The notes: generated from the sequence alone by a model not told the origin. A DNA stretch of 19,802 nucleotides from Candidatus Eiseniibacteriota bacterium (GCA_020431745.1 JAGQHR010000004.1:1-19802); one strand, 5' to 3'. Shown: positions 1-8,578, numbered from the stretch's first letter. Translations and numbers: made by a program.

Positions 1-62
1 TAGGCTTTCGGGGCACCGTCGCGGACCTGTCACCACAACCGCAGTTCGGAGAACGAGATCGC

Positions 63-1457
63 ATGGATCGTCTTTACCAGCCGCTGCAGGAGCAGGTGGA
101 CGGAATCGTCTACACGCCCGACCAGTTCGTCAACGAGCACCACACCAACTTCGGGCACATCCACCATTGGACGCCGCGCTTCGTCGTGCGTCCCCGCACG
201 GCGCAGGATGTCCAGAACGTGATCCGATTCGCCGCCCAGAACCGGCTGCACGTCTCCACACGGGGCAGCGCGCACAGCCAGAGTCAGCTCGGCATCAGCG
301 ACGGCGGCATCCTCCTCGACATGAAGTCGATGGATCGCGTGCTCGAAGTGGATCCCCGCGCCGAGACGGTCGACGTCGAGGGCGGCGTGGTCTGGCGTGA
401 CCTCACGCATCATCTCAAGCGTTGGAGCCTGGTGCCGCGGGTGCTCACGAACAATCTCGGCGTGACGATCGGCGGTACGCTCGCGATGGCGGGCATCGGC
501 GTGGCGTCGTACCGGTACGGCTCGCAGGGGGACAACGTCGTCGACATGGACGTAGTCACGGGCACGGGAGACTTGGTCCGTTGCAGCCCCTCCGAGAATA
601 CGGAGCTTTTTTGGACGACGATCGCGGGGCTGGGACAGTGCGGCATCATCTCTCGCGCTCGTCTGCAGCTGCGCCGCACCAAGTCGATGACGCGCACCTA
701 CTACCTGCTCTACGACGACATCCGTACGTTCTTGGAGGACGCCCGGATCTGCATGGACTCTCCATCCTGGGACTATCTGGAGAGCTGGGCTTCTCCGTGC
801 CCCCAGGGGACGAAGCCGGTCAACGGACGCCGGCAGGTCTTTGCGCAGTGGTTCTTTCCGTTCCATCCGACGGTCGAGTTCGAACCGGGGGCGCCGCCGG
901 ACGATGCGGCTCTGCTGAAAGATCTGCATCCCTACCGGCATCTCTATACGGATGACATTCCGACGATCGACTTCCATGAACGGCTCGTGCCGGTCTTCGA
1001 GCTGTGGCGAAAAGCCGGGACCTGGGAGTTCGTGCATCCGTGGGTGGAGCTGGTTCTCCCGTGGGAGACGGCGCCGGACTATATAGATCAGGTGCTGGCG
1101 GATCTGCCGCCCGGGATTCTCATCGGCGGGCACATCCTGCTGTGGCCGGCCAAGGGGACGACGTCCCGCTCCCGCCTTTTCATGCGTCCGGAGGGAGAGA
1201 ATCTGGTCGGGTTCGGGATCCTGCCCGCGGTGCCGCCGAAGTTCTGGAACGATGTCCGTCCGCTGCTCGACAACGCGAGCATGCTCGGCATCGCGATGGG
1301 AGCCAAACGGTACCTGTCCGGGTACGTCAACTTCGACGCCGCCGGGTGGCAGGATCACTACGGCGAGCGGTGGCCCGACCTGGTGGCGAACAAGCACAAG
1401 TACGATCCGCAGGGGATCCTCAATCCGGGATTCATCGACTTCGGCGGATCGCTCTGA
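63..1457 (+). CDS. FAD-linked oxidoreductase, cytokinin dehydrogenase-like
   Basis: This 464-residue protein looks like a FAD-dependent amine or alcohol oxidase of the PCMH/FAD_binding_4 superfamily, and it is closest in pattern to cytokinin dehydrogenases. Residues about 36-205 form the FAD-binding module. RGSAHS at 67-72 sits where plant cytokinin dehydrogenases have GRGHS, whose His carries covalent FAD, so His71 is the likely flavinylation site. GVTIGGTL (133-140) and GLGQCGIISRARL (189-201) are further hallmark segments, and the C-terminus carries the YDPQGILNPG motif. There is no signal peptide, so it is probably cytoplasmic. The ATG at 63 follows a GGAG at 48-51 with rather long spacing. 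The stop is 11 bases before the SCP2 gene, so the two are probably co-transcribed. The substrate cannot be read from the sequence; cytokinin itself is only one option beside other hydrophobic amines or alcohols. Confidence 0.85.
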   Translation: MDRLYQPLQEQVDGIVYTPDQFVNEHHTNFGHIHHWTPRFVVRPRTAQDVQNVIRFAAQNRLHVSTRGSAHSQSQLGISDGGILLDMKSMDRVLEVDPRAETVDVEGGVVWRDLTHHLKRWSLVPRVLTNNLGVTIGGTLAMAGIGVASYRYGSQGDNVVDMDVVTGTGDLVRCSPSENTELFWTTIAGLGQCGIISRARLQLRRTKSMTRTYYLLYDDIRTFLEDARICMDSPSWDYLESWASPCPQGTKPVNGRRQVFAQWFFPFHPTVEFEPGAPPDDAALLKDLHPYRHLYTDDIPTIDFHERLVPVFELWRKAGTWEFVHPWVELVLPWETAPDYIDQVLADLPPGILIGGHILLWPAKGTTSRSRLFMRPEGENLVGFGILPAVPPKFWNDVRPLLDNASMLGIAMGAKRYLSGYVNFDAAGWQDHYGERWPDLVANKHKYDPQGILNPGFIDFGGSL

Positions 1458-1468
1458 ACGGAGGTCCG

Positions 1469-1894
1469 GTGGCGGCGATTCGATTCGGTACGGAGGAGTG
1501 GGCCCAAGCCCTGGTGGGAGAGATCAACGGCTCGTCGGAGTACCGCAATGCGGCTTCGGCATGGGGGCACGATTTCAACGGAGACATGATCTTCGCGTTC
1601 GAACCCGATGCGTCCCTGCCGGCGCCGCTCTATCTCCATCTCAAGCTCGAGGAGGGGAGCTGCCAGGGGGCGGCCTTCGTTTCCGATCCGTCTTCGGTCG
1701 AGGTGGGGTTTCTGTTGCGGGCGCCTTTCCGACTCTGGCGGGACATCCTGGAGCGGAAGACCATGGCGGCCACGGCCATCCTGACGGGAAAGATGTCGGT
1801 GGAAGGAGCCAAGATGACGCTCCTCAAACACACATCGTCCAGCCGTGCGCTCATCCATTGCACCGCCTCGGTCGACACCGAGTTTCCCGCCTGA
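1469..1894 (+). CDS. SCP2 sterol-binding domain protein
   Basis: This is a single-domain protein of 141 residues that resembles the SCP2 sterol-carrier fold, a hydrophobic-cavity lipid-binding domain. The visible match is the C-terminal half: a Trp-containing helix (RLWRDILERK), then TAILTGKMSVEGAKMTLLKH, which corresponds to the family's conserved G-K-x-x-V/I-x-G-D/A phrase. I chose the GTG at 1469 because GGAGG lies at 1460-1464, four bases upstream; earlier starts in this frame would run back through the oxidase gene. It follows the FAD oxidase by 11 bases, so the pair probably forms an operon. A reasonable inference is that it binds a hydrophobic ligand related to the oxidase substrate. 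There is no signal peptide or membrane segment. Family assignment is good; the ligand is unknown. Confidence 0.75.
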   Translation: MAAIRFGTEEWAQALVGEINGSSEYRNAASAWGHDFNGDMIFAFEPDASLPAPLYLHLKLEEGSCQGAAFVSDPSSVEVGFLLRAPFRLWRDILERKTMAATAILTGKMSVEGAKMTLLKHTSSSRALIHCTASVDTEFPA

Positions 1895-1918
1895 AGAGTT
1901 GTTGACGGGCGCGGCGGC

Positions 1919-2011
1919 ATGCGCCCAAATCGGAGGATGGAACGGTTCTTCATCCACTGGTTGATCAGCGCCGTGGCCCTCGCCGTGTCCTCCTACCTGA
2001 TTCCCGCATAG
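1919..2011 (+). pseudogene. Truncated YvlD/phage-holin-4-like membrane protein fragment
   Basis: This very short ORF reads M-R-P-N-R-R, then MERFFIHWLISAVALAVSSY followed by LIPA and a TAG stop. The segment from the second Met (1937) looks like the first transmembrane helix of the YvlD/phage_holin_4_2 family, whose members begin with a few charged or aromatic residues, an (R/H)WLxNAxAL-type helix and a YLxPG turn. Full members have about 110-130 residues with several helices, so only the first fifth is present. The stop falls exactly at the turn after helix 1, and neither other frame continues the family pattern. A GGAGG directly abuts the inner ATG at 1937, while the ATG at 1919 has no clear ribosome site. 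It may be a deletion remnant or a genuine one-helix peptide. It lies between SCP2 and the cytochrome gene, whose GTG start is 10 bases after this stop. Confidence 0.45.
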
Positions 2012-2021
2012 GACCGGCCGC

Positions 2022-4349
2022 GTGTCACGCACCCACACCATCGGGGTCCTGGTCGTCGCCCTCGCCGGCATCGTCGCGGCCGTGGTTCGGGAAGCCTTGC
2101 GTCCGGACGCCCCGAACGAATCCGTCGCCATGGCGTCGCCGGAGTACGTAGGTCGGGAGAGCTGCGGCGGCTGCCATGCCGAAGTCGTCGAGAAGTGGAC
2201 CGGATCGGACCATGACCTGGCCATGCAACCCGCGACCGCGGAAACCGTCCTCGGCGACTTCACCGGAGCCGTGTTCGAAGAGAACGGCGTTCCGACGACC
2301 TTCTTCCGCCGCGGTGAGGAGTTCTGGGTGAATGCGGAGGGTCCGGACGGTGCGCTCCGGGACTATCGCGTGGCGTATACCTTCGGATTCGATCCCCTGC
2401 AGCAATACCTGATCGAGTTTCCGGATGGCCGCTACCAATGTCTCACCGTCGCCTGGGATGTCGAACGTCGTGCGTGGTACTCCCTCTATCCGGATCGGCG
2501 ATTTCCTCCCGGGGACTGGATGCATTGGACCGGGGCGGGACAGAACTGGAACGCGATGTGCGCCGAGTGTCACTCGACCCGGCTGCGCAAGGGCTACGAC
2601 CCCGTCGCCGATTCCTACAAAACGACCTGGAGCGAGATCGACGTCAGCTGTGAAGCCTGTCACGGACCGGCCGGTGGCCATCTGGTGTGGGCGCGGACGC
2701 CGGATCGTGAGCGGCGGGCAGTCTCGTTCGCCGGCTTCGAACGCTCTTTGAGCGCGCTGGATTCACGCCGATCGGTCGAGGTCTGTGCGCCCTGCCATTC
2801 CCAACGCACGCTGCTCGCCGACTACGATCCGGGACCGGACGACCGGTTGCTCGATGTCCTGGTGCCGTCAGTCCTGGAAGCTCCGCTCTACTTCCCGGAT
2901 GGACAGATCCAGGGCGAGGACTACGAGTACGGGTCGTTTCTGCAGAGCCGGATGTACCACGAGGGTGTGCGCTGCCAGGACTGCCATGATCCGCACAGCA
3001 CGCGCCTACGGGAGGACGGGAACGCGACGTGTCTGCGCTGTCACGATCCGAAGTATGACGCGCCCGGGCATCATCGGCACGGCGCGGCGGCTACGGGTGA
3101 AGGCTCTGCCGTCCGGTGTGCCGACTGTCACATGCCCCAACGCGTCTACATGGGCATCGACGAGCGTGCGGACCACAGCATACGAATCCCGCGGCCCGAC
3201 CTTTCGGAAAGCCTGGGGACGCCCAACGCGTGTGCGCAGCCCGCCTGCCATGCCGATCAGCCGCTGGAGTGGATGGTTCGCTCGTATCGGGATCTCTATG
3301 GTTCGGGGACGAGACCGTCGTTCGCGCCGCTGTTCGCCGACGCCCGTGCAGGCGGGAGCGAGACCGCACAGCCGTTGGCGGAGCTCGCCCGACAGGATTC
3401 CTTGCCGGCGATCGTGCGGGCTTCGGCGCTGTCCCTTCTCGGGCAGCTCGCGGAAACCGGCGTCGTCGATCGAGGCGCGGAGGTGTTACGCCGGGCCTTT
3501 CGGGACGCGGCGACGGATTCCGAACCGATCGTCCGGCTGATCGGGTTTCGTTCGCTCTCGCGGGTCGGTGTCGACGCTGCTTCCGACGGCTCCGGAAGCG
3601 TGACGATCGATGACTGGCGGCTCGTCACCCTGCGCGCGCTGCGGGACTCCGTGCGCGCCGTACGAGTGGAAGCGGCCCGGGCGTGTGTGGAGAGGTCAGG
3701 GCCGGGATCCTTGGACACCGTGCCGGACGTCGCTCGTGAGCTGGAGTCGGCGGGTCGTTACCCTCTCGATACTGCGACCGGTGCCTACAACTGGGCGAAT
3801 CTGTGCGTCGCCTGGAATCGGCCGCAGGACGCCGAGACGGGATACGAGCTCGCGCTGCGCCGCGACCCGTCGTTCGCGCAGGCCTGGATCAACTTCGCAT
3901 TCCTCCTTCATGGACAAGGCCGAGTCGAAGAGGCCGAGGACAAACTGCGGGCGGCGACCCGGGTAGCCCCCGACCTTCCGGAGGCTTGGTACGACCTGGC
4001 CTTGCTCCTGGGGGGGCGGAACTCGGAGGATCAGCCGCGTCTGGACGAAATGGTGAACGCGTTGGAGACGGCGACGGCATTGGATCCGGACCTCACACGT
4101 GCGCACTACAACCTCGCGCTGCTCTACGAGCGGCTCGGTCGTTCTGGTGCTGCAGAAACGCGCATGGCGAGGGCGGCCGAGCTGGATTCGACGAACGTGG
4201 ATTATCGGTTTGCCGCGGCCCAGCTCGCGTTGAGCCACGGGAAGCGGGATGTCGCACGCCGGTGGTTGGCAGCCGCCCTCGAGCTGGGTCCGGGAGATCC
4301 CAGGGGAGCCGATCTCCGGGCGCGGATCGATGGCGTCGGTGGTCGCTAG
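2022..4349 (+). CDS. Octaheme c-type cytochrome with HEAT-like and TPR C-terminal region
   Basis: This 775-residue protein has an N-terminal hydrophobic segment (about residues 7-22) that should act as a signal peptide or anchor and place it in the periplasm. Seven CxxCH heme sites begin at Cys48, 180, 210, 255, 318, 337 and 366, and an eighth site at 404-410 has four residues between the cysteines (CAQPACH). The heme part (to about residue 415) resembles cytochrome c554/multiheme families used in electron transfer or nitrogen/sulfur redox chemistry. Residues about 445-570 look like helical HEAT-type repeats and about 585-760 like TPRs (WANLCVAWNRPQDAETGYEL and later copies), so it probably docks onto a partner. 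The GTG at 2022 is the first start after an in-frame stop at 1998; no strong ribosome site is visible. Cytochrome c maturation genes are not in the window. Substrate and redox partner are unknown. Confidence 0.85.
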   Translation: MSRTHTIGVLVVALAGIVAAVVREALRPDAPNESVAMASPEYVGRESCGGCHAEVVEKWTGSDHDLAMQPATAETVLGDFTGAVFEENGVPTTFFRRGEEFWVNAEGPDGALRDYRVAYTFGFDPLQQYLIEFPDGRYQCLTVAWDVERRAWYSLYPDRRFPPGDWMHWTGAGQNWNAMCAECHSTRLRKGYDPVADSYKTTWSEIDVSCEACHGPAGGHLVWARTPDRERRAVSFAGFERSLSALDSRRSVEVCAPCHSQRTLLADYDPGPDDRLLDVLVPSVLEAPLYFPDGQIQGEDYEYGSFLQSRMYHEGVRCQDCHDPHSTRLREDGNATCLRCHDPKYDAPGHHRHGAAATGEGSAVRCADCHMPQRVYMGIDERADHSIRIPRPDLSESLGTPNACAQPACHADQPLEWMVRSYRDLYGSGTRPSFAPLFADARAGGSETAQPLAELARQDSLPAIVRASALSLLGQLAETGVVDRGAEVLRRAFRDAATDSEPIVRLIGFRSLSRVGVDAASDGSGSVTIDDWRLVTLRALRDSVRAVRVEAARACVERSGPGSLDTVPDVARELESAGRYPLDTATGAYNWANLCVAWNRPQDAETGYELALRRDPSFAQAWINFAFLLHGQGRVEEAEDKLRAATRVAPDLPEAWYDLALLLGGRNSEDQPRLDEMVNALETATALDPDLTRAHYNLALLYERLGRSGAAETRMARAAELDSTNVDYRFAAAQLALSHGKRDVARRWLAAALELGPGDPRGADLRARIDGVGGR

Positions 4350-4408
4350 CCGGGGCCTACTGCGGCGCGGGACGAGACAGCGGGAGTGGTCGGCGCCGGA
4401 AGACTGAC

Positions 4409-4447
4409 GACCGACACTGGGGCGCGGGAGCACCACCAGTGTCGGTC
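4409..4447. terminator. Bidirectional terminator between convergent genes
   Basis: GACCGACACTGG at 4409-4420 is matched by its exact reverse complement at 4436-4447, giving a 12-bp perfect stem with a 15-base loop. It lies 60 bases after the cytochrome stop (plus strand) and 16 bases after the sulfatase stop (minus strand), as expected for a shared terminator. Neither side has a strong T-run, so it may be a Rho-aided or stabilising hairpin. The symmetry is certain; the terminator role is inferred from position. Confidence 0.7.
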
Positions 4448-4462
4448 ACCGTTCCCCGTTGC

Positions 4463-7063
4463 TCAACGCATGAGCATCATCGGTCGTGAGATCGACTTCG
4501 CTCCGAGTTGCAGGTCATAGAAGTAGAGACCGGTCGCCACCCTGCGGCCGGCGTCGTCCGTGCCGTTCCAGATGACGTCGTAGTCCCGGGGCTGCTGGAT
4601 CTCATCCTTGATGAGGGTCCGCACGAGCTGTCCCGCCGCGTTGTAGATCCGGATCGAAACCGGCGACGGCGTCGCGACGGAGTAGTGAATCGTCGTCTGC
4701 GGTCCGAACGGGTTGGGGTAGTTGCGTGGGGCGACCGACACGAGCTCCGGATCTTCCGGAACCGGGCCACGCAGCCCGCCGCCGTTGCCGCCGCCCACGG
4801 TGCCGATACGGAGCTGGTGGTACAGTTTCGCGCCACAACCCAAGGCGTAGAGCGACACGCCGTCGTCGGGCGCGGTGTTTTCCCCCTGGATCTTCAGACC
4901 CAACGAGAACGTGCCCGTGGCGATGGCCGCTTCCAGATCGTCCGCGATCGAGCCGCCCAGGATGATGGACTTGACCCCGACCTGATCCCAACCCGAAGCG
5001 GTTGCGTAGGACGCCCCGGTGATTCCGTCATAGGCGTCGGTGCAGTCGCAGGCATCGCCGAGTGGGTCACAGGATCCGCCACAGCCGGGGGCGTAGGGCT
5101 TGACGACGATCGAGGTGGACGGGCTGCCTGCCCCTTGGAGGATTCCGACCTCGAGCGTGACCGAGGTGATGGATTCCCCGGGATCGAGGACGAGCGAGCG
5201 CAGGTCGAACTGCAGGACGGCGCGATCGATGACCTTGCTCATCGGGCTCGGATGGTCGACCTGCACCGTGAGCTCGCCGTCGGAGCACTGCGTGGGAGTG
5301 CACCCCTCTTCGGAGGCCATGTTGGACCGCGTCGTCGTGAAGGCGGCGGTCGCCGTGAGGAGGCCCGCCACCGGAAGCGCCGGATAGTGATCCGCCAGCT
5401 CGCAGGTGAGGGCGTCGAAGGCCTCGGTGTCCTCGGTCGTCCAATCGTTTGGGTAGTCCATCAGATCCATGGTTTCGAAGGCGCTCGAGAGATTGAAGTT
5501 GCCGCCATCGGGGTCGTCCAACACGGCCGGATCCTGCGGCGCTGCGTCACCCACCACGTCGTCGTAGAGACGATAGAACTCCCTCACCACGCCGCCGGCG
5601 GTCCGTTTCTCGATCAGCTTGTGCGTCGTATTGCGCAGAGCTCGTTGGTGGGTGGACGCGACGTAGCCGGAGGGGACATCCCCTTCGGCCGTCGGACGGA
5701 ACGTCGGCTCGAAGCGCTCCGCGTAGACGTACTCCCGATCGATGGCGAGACATGGGAAACAGTAGCTGTTGTCCACGTAGCGCGCCAACGGCCGCGAATC
5801 CTGGAACGGATTCTCCGGCGGGGCGACCTGGAGGAACTGAGCGACCGTCGCGAAGAGATCGGTCGCACTCACGAGCTGGTCGCACCGTCCGGACAGTCCA
5901 CTGTTCACCCACGGGGACCGGATGATGAGGGGAACGTTGACTCCGCCCTGATAGACGCTGCCTTTCGCGTGATTGGCACTCGGGTCGTTGGGGAACGGGT
6001 CGAAGGCACCATACGATGCATCGCGCGGGGTGCCGTTGTCCCCGATGATGATGATCGCCGTGTTCTCGGGGGCCTGTGCGATCAACTGTCCGATGGCGGC
6101 GTCCATGGTTTGGGTCATCGCGCGCGTGCGGCGGATCGAGGCGAGCCACGGATTGATCAGATCACCACAGATTTCGCACCAGTTCGTTTCAGACGAGCAG
6201 GCATCCGGACAGTCGCCCGTCGCCGGACAATGGTACGGCTTGTGGGACGCGTTGAAGGCGACGTAGAGGAGCCACGGCTGGTCGCCCGATTCCTGCTCCA
6301 GCGTGCTGAACATCGCGGTCGCGTCCGTCGTGGTCTGGGTCGTCGCGTAGGTGGAGTGATTGGGATCCTCGGTGGCCGTGCCACCCAGCATCTGGGTGTA
6401 GCTCCAGTCGTAGTAGTTGTTGATGTTGAAGTAGGAGCCCTGGAAATAGGTGAATCCGAGTCCCGCGTCGGGATCGAAGGGGTTGGCAGTGGGATCCGGT
6501 ACCGGGTGATACGGCCACTGTGAGTCGTCGGCGAGATGCCACTTGCCGATGGCGGCGGACACGCCCTGTCCGTTCGGTCCCGACGGTAGGCTCCGCACGA
6601 GATCGGCGATGGTGAACATGTCCTCGTCGAGGCCGACGCTCTCCGGATGGTTCGGTCCCGTCACGCTGCCCATCCCGGTGCGGAACGCAGGCATGCCGGT
6701 CATGATGAGGCTTCGAGTCGGGGAGCAGACCGGATTCGACCACGCGTTCGTGAACCGCATCGCGCCCTGGGCGAACGAATCGAGTTGTGGCGTGCAAGGA
6801 TCCGGATGATCCGCCAAATCATAGCCGTCCTCGTACACGCCGACCTGGTCGACCCCGATGTCGTCCATGACGATGAGTAGGACATTGGCCGGCTGGGGGT
6901 TGGGAGACGCGTCCGCAGCTCCACCCGGCGTCAGGAAGAGTGCGATCGGGACGGCTGCCGCCCAAAGCGCTGCTGCCCACAGGAAGGCGCCGGTTCCTCG
7001 CCGTCGATGCGCACGGTCCGGTTGGCGAATTCCGGTAGTGCGGGGTCCGTGGATTGCTTTCAT
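4463..7063 (-). CDS. Secreted sulfatase with jelly-roll-like and FlgD/T9SS-like C-terminal domains
   Basis: This 866-residue protein is an exported sulfatase of the type I (S1, formylglycine) family, hydrolysing sulfate esters outside the cytoplasm. Residues about 27-51 form a signal peptide after an Arg-rich start. The catalytic domain spans about 58-500: metal-binding DD at 67-68, the CSPTR motif at 113-117 whose Cys113 would become formylglycine, GKWH at 173-176, His274 in ASHKPYH, DN at 342-343 and Lys367. Residues about 570-755 look like a DNRLRE-type jelly roll, possibly for binding or attachment. Residues 777-866 are a FlgD-Ig/Por-type tail with NYPNPFGPQTTIHYS and ATGLYFYDL. The ATG at 7063 has AGGAG seven bases upstream; the ATG at 7069 lies too close to it. 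No formylglycine-generating enzyme gene is nearby. A polysaccharide substrate is likely but not shown. Confidence 0.88.
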   Translation of the reverse strand: MKAIHGPRTTGIRQPDRAHRRRGTGAFLWAAALWAAAVPIALFLTPGGAADASPNPQPANVLLIVMDDIGVDQVGVYEDGYDLADHPDPCTPQLDSFAQGAMRFTNAWSNPVCSPTRSLIMTGMPAFRTGMGSVTGPNHPESVGLDEDMFTIADLVRSLPSGPNGQGVSAAIGKWHLADDSQWPYHPVPDPTANPFDPDAGLGFTYFQGSYFNINNYYDWSYTQMLGGTATEDPNHSTYATTQTTTDATAMFSTLEQESGDQPWLLYVAFNASHKPYHCPATGDCPDACSSETNWCEICGDLINPWLASIRRTRAMTQTMDAAIGQLIAQAPENTAIIIIGDNGTPRDASYGAFDPFPNDPSANHAKGSVYQGGVNVPLIIRSPWVNSGLSGRCDQLVSATDLFATVAQFLQVAPPENPFQDSRPLARYVDNSYCFPCLAIDREYVYAERFEPTFRPTAEGDVPSGYVASTHQRALRNTTHKLIEKRTAGGVVREFYRLYDDVVGDAAPQDPAVLDDPDGGNFNLSSAFETMDLMDYPNDWTTEDTEAFDALTCELADHYPALPVAGLLTATAAFTTTRSNMASEEGCTPTQCSDGELTVQVDHPSPMSKVIDRAVLQFDLRSLVLDPGESITSVTLEVGILQGAGSPSTSIVVKPYAPGCGGSCDPLGDACDCTDAYDGITGASYATASGWDQVGVKSIILGGSIADDLEAAIATGTFSLGLKIQGENTAPDDGVSLYALGCGAKLYHQLRIGTVGGGNGGGLRGPVPEDPELVSVAPRNYPNPFGPQTTIHYSVATPSPVSIRIYNAAGQLVRTLIKDEIQQPRDYDVIWNGTDDAGRRVATGLYFYDLQLGAKSISRPMMLMR

Positions 7064-7286
7064 TCGCATTCTCCTGCGGGCTGAGGGTCTGCACAAAGAG
7101 GTTTGTGGACCTACATGCGTGGATTCGCAGGAGATCGGCCGGAACTTTTGGAGGACCCCGAAGATCCGGGTTGTCCGAAGGAGCGTCCCCCGTTCGACCT
7201 CGTTGCGCGCCTGGAACGCGGCGAGGTCTCGGGGTAGGAATGGGAGGCTATCCTGCGTCTCGGCGAATGACGGCAGGTGTCGCTCA

Positions 7287-7333
7287 GGGCCAGGCCGGTC
7301 GTTCCCCAATCGGGACCATCGTCGGCCCGGCCC
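7287..7333 (-). terminator. Possible terminator after the NHL-repeat gene
   Basis: GGGCCAGGCCG (7287-7297) pairs with CGGCCCGGCCC (7323-7333) with one mismatch and a 25-base loop. On the minus strand it begins 12 bases after the stop of the NHL gene. There is no T-run and the loop is long, so it is only a possible transcription end or attenuator before the downstream sulfatase gene, which starts 282 bases after that stop. Confidence 0.3.
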
Positions 7334-7345
7334 CAAGGCGATGCG

Positions 7346-8578
7346 TCACCGTGAGAGGACGATCCGACTCGTTTGCAGCGAGCCGCCTCCGACGATGCGG
7401 AGAAAATACACGCCCGCTTCCAGCCGCTCTCCGCTGGCGTCCCGCGGGTTCCACTCGATCCGGTGGTCGCCGATCCCCAATCGTCCGAGGCTCGTAGAGG
7501 ACACGCGCCGACCGGCCACATCCGTGATGTCGAGGCGCAGCTCGTCGGGTCGTGCGGTCGCAAAGCGGAGCTCGACGCCCGCGGGAGCGGGATTGGGTGA
7601 CACGCGGAAGGTGGGTACCATCGTCGAAGCGTCACCCGGTGCGCTCGCGACCGGTGCGCCGAATCGTTCGATGCGGCCGTTGTTCTGGTCGGCCACGTAG
7701 ATCGACCCATCCAGCCCCAACGCCAGTCCCGTCGGTCCGTCGAAGTCTCCCGGCCCCGATCCCAGCGTGCCCAGAACGTCGAGGAACGTACCGTCCTCGG
7801 CAAACTGATAGACCGTCCCGTCTCCGTAGGAAGTGACGTAGACGCGTCCCAGTCCGTCCGGTTCGATGTCCAGTCCGAGCGTCGTGAACGAAGCGAAGGA
7901 CCCGAGATAGTTGCCGTCGGTGTCGTACTGTTCGACCTCGGCGATATCCCAGAGAACGACGTAGACGATCCCGTTGATGACACGGATCCCGCCCGTTCGG
8001 GACCCGGCCACGCTGACCCAATCGAGGACCGGGGTGCCGTCCGGGGCATACTTGTGGACCGAGAAGTCGTCATAGCCGGTCACGTAGATGTTCCCATCGG
8101 CGTCGAGATCGACATGGTCGGCCCGTGTGCCGGCGGTCGGGAACGACCAGAGGAATTGCCCCGCGCTGTCGAAGACCTCGATGCGCACGCCGGCGTAGTC
8201 GCAGACGTAGGCATTGCCCGCGGCGTCGAAGGCGATTCCGTCCGGGGTCTGGAACTCGCCATCCCCACTGCCCGTCCCGCCGAAAGCGAAGAGGAGCTCG
8301 CCACCCATGGGTGCGAAGACTCGAATCGTATCGTCGAGGCACGATGCCCAGATCCGGCCGAAGGGGTCCGTCTGCACGTCCTGAGGCAGGCTGGGGACGA
8401 ACCACTCCTCGGCGAAAGGCGGCACGTCGGCTCGCGCAGACTGGGCCAGGGTCACCGCGATGGCGAGGGCAGCCAGGCAGATCCCGAGACGGGGACGGCG
8501 CACTGCTCGGGCGGCAGGCCGGTTCCGTCCTGTCAGTACATGGGATTCGCGGAGTGTGGATTGGACCGAACGGGACAC
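7346..8578 (-). CDS. Secreted NHL-repeat beta-propeller protein with FlgD/T9SS-like tail
   Basis: This 410-residue protein begins with an Arg-rich stretch and a hydrophobic signal peptide (about residues 31-50, ending in QSARA). Residues about 55-310 contain repeated NHL-type blades: FAFGGTGSGDGEFQTPDGIA is a textbook NHL opening, followed by D-x-x-G-N-x-Y-V repeats (119-126, 159-166) and D-G-S-I-Y-V-A-D (290-297). NHL propellers are usually binding platforms; no catalytic residues are evident. Residues about 322-410 form the C-terminal FlgD-Ig-like tail, with RVSPNPAPAGVELRF and EAGVYFLRI. The GTG at 8578 is supported by AAGGAGG (complement of 8586-8592) with seven bases of spacing. It is followed by the sulfatase gene on the same strand after 282 bases, so co-expression is possible but not required. 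Its ligand is unknown. Confidence 0.82.
   Translation of the reverse strand: MSRSVQSTLRESHVLTGRNRPAARAVRRPRLGICLAALAIAVTLAQSARADVPPFAEEWFVPSLPQDVQTDPFGRIWASCLDDTIRVFAPMGGELLFAFGGTGSGDGEFQTPDGIAFDAAGNAYVCDYAGVRIEVFDSAGQFLWSFPTAGTRADHVDLDADGNIYVTGYDDFSVHKYAPDGTPVLDWVSVAGSRTGGIRVINGIVYVVLWDIAEVEQYDTDGNYLGSFASFTTLGLDIEPDGLGRVYVTSYGDGTVYQFAEDGTFLDVLGTLGSGPGDFDGPTGLALGLDGSIYVADQNNGRIERFGAPVASAPGDASTMVPTFRVSPNPAPAGVELRFATARPDELRLDITDVAGRRVSSTSLGRLGIGDHRIEWNPRDASGERLEAGVYFLRIVGGGSLQTSRIVLSR

Noticed and set aside
30..1397. Long minus-strand open frame opposite the FAD oxidase gene
   Set aside because: It is the antisense shadow of a well-supported gene; its product is Arg/His-rich with no domain pattern.
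4508..6523. 671-codon plus-strand open frame opposite the sulfatase gene
   Set aside because: High GC keeps the antisense frame open; the product is Arg/Gly/Val-rich without motifs, while the minus strand encodes a complete sulfatase.
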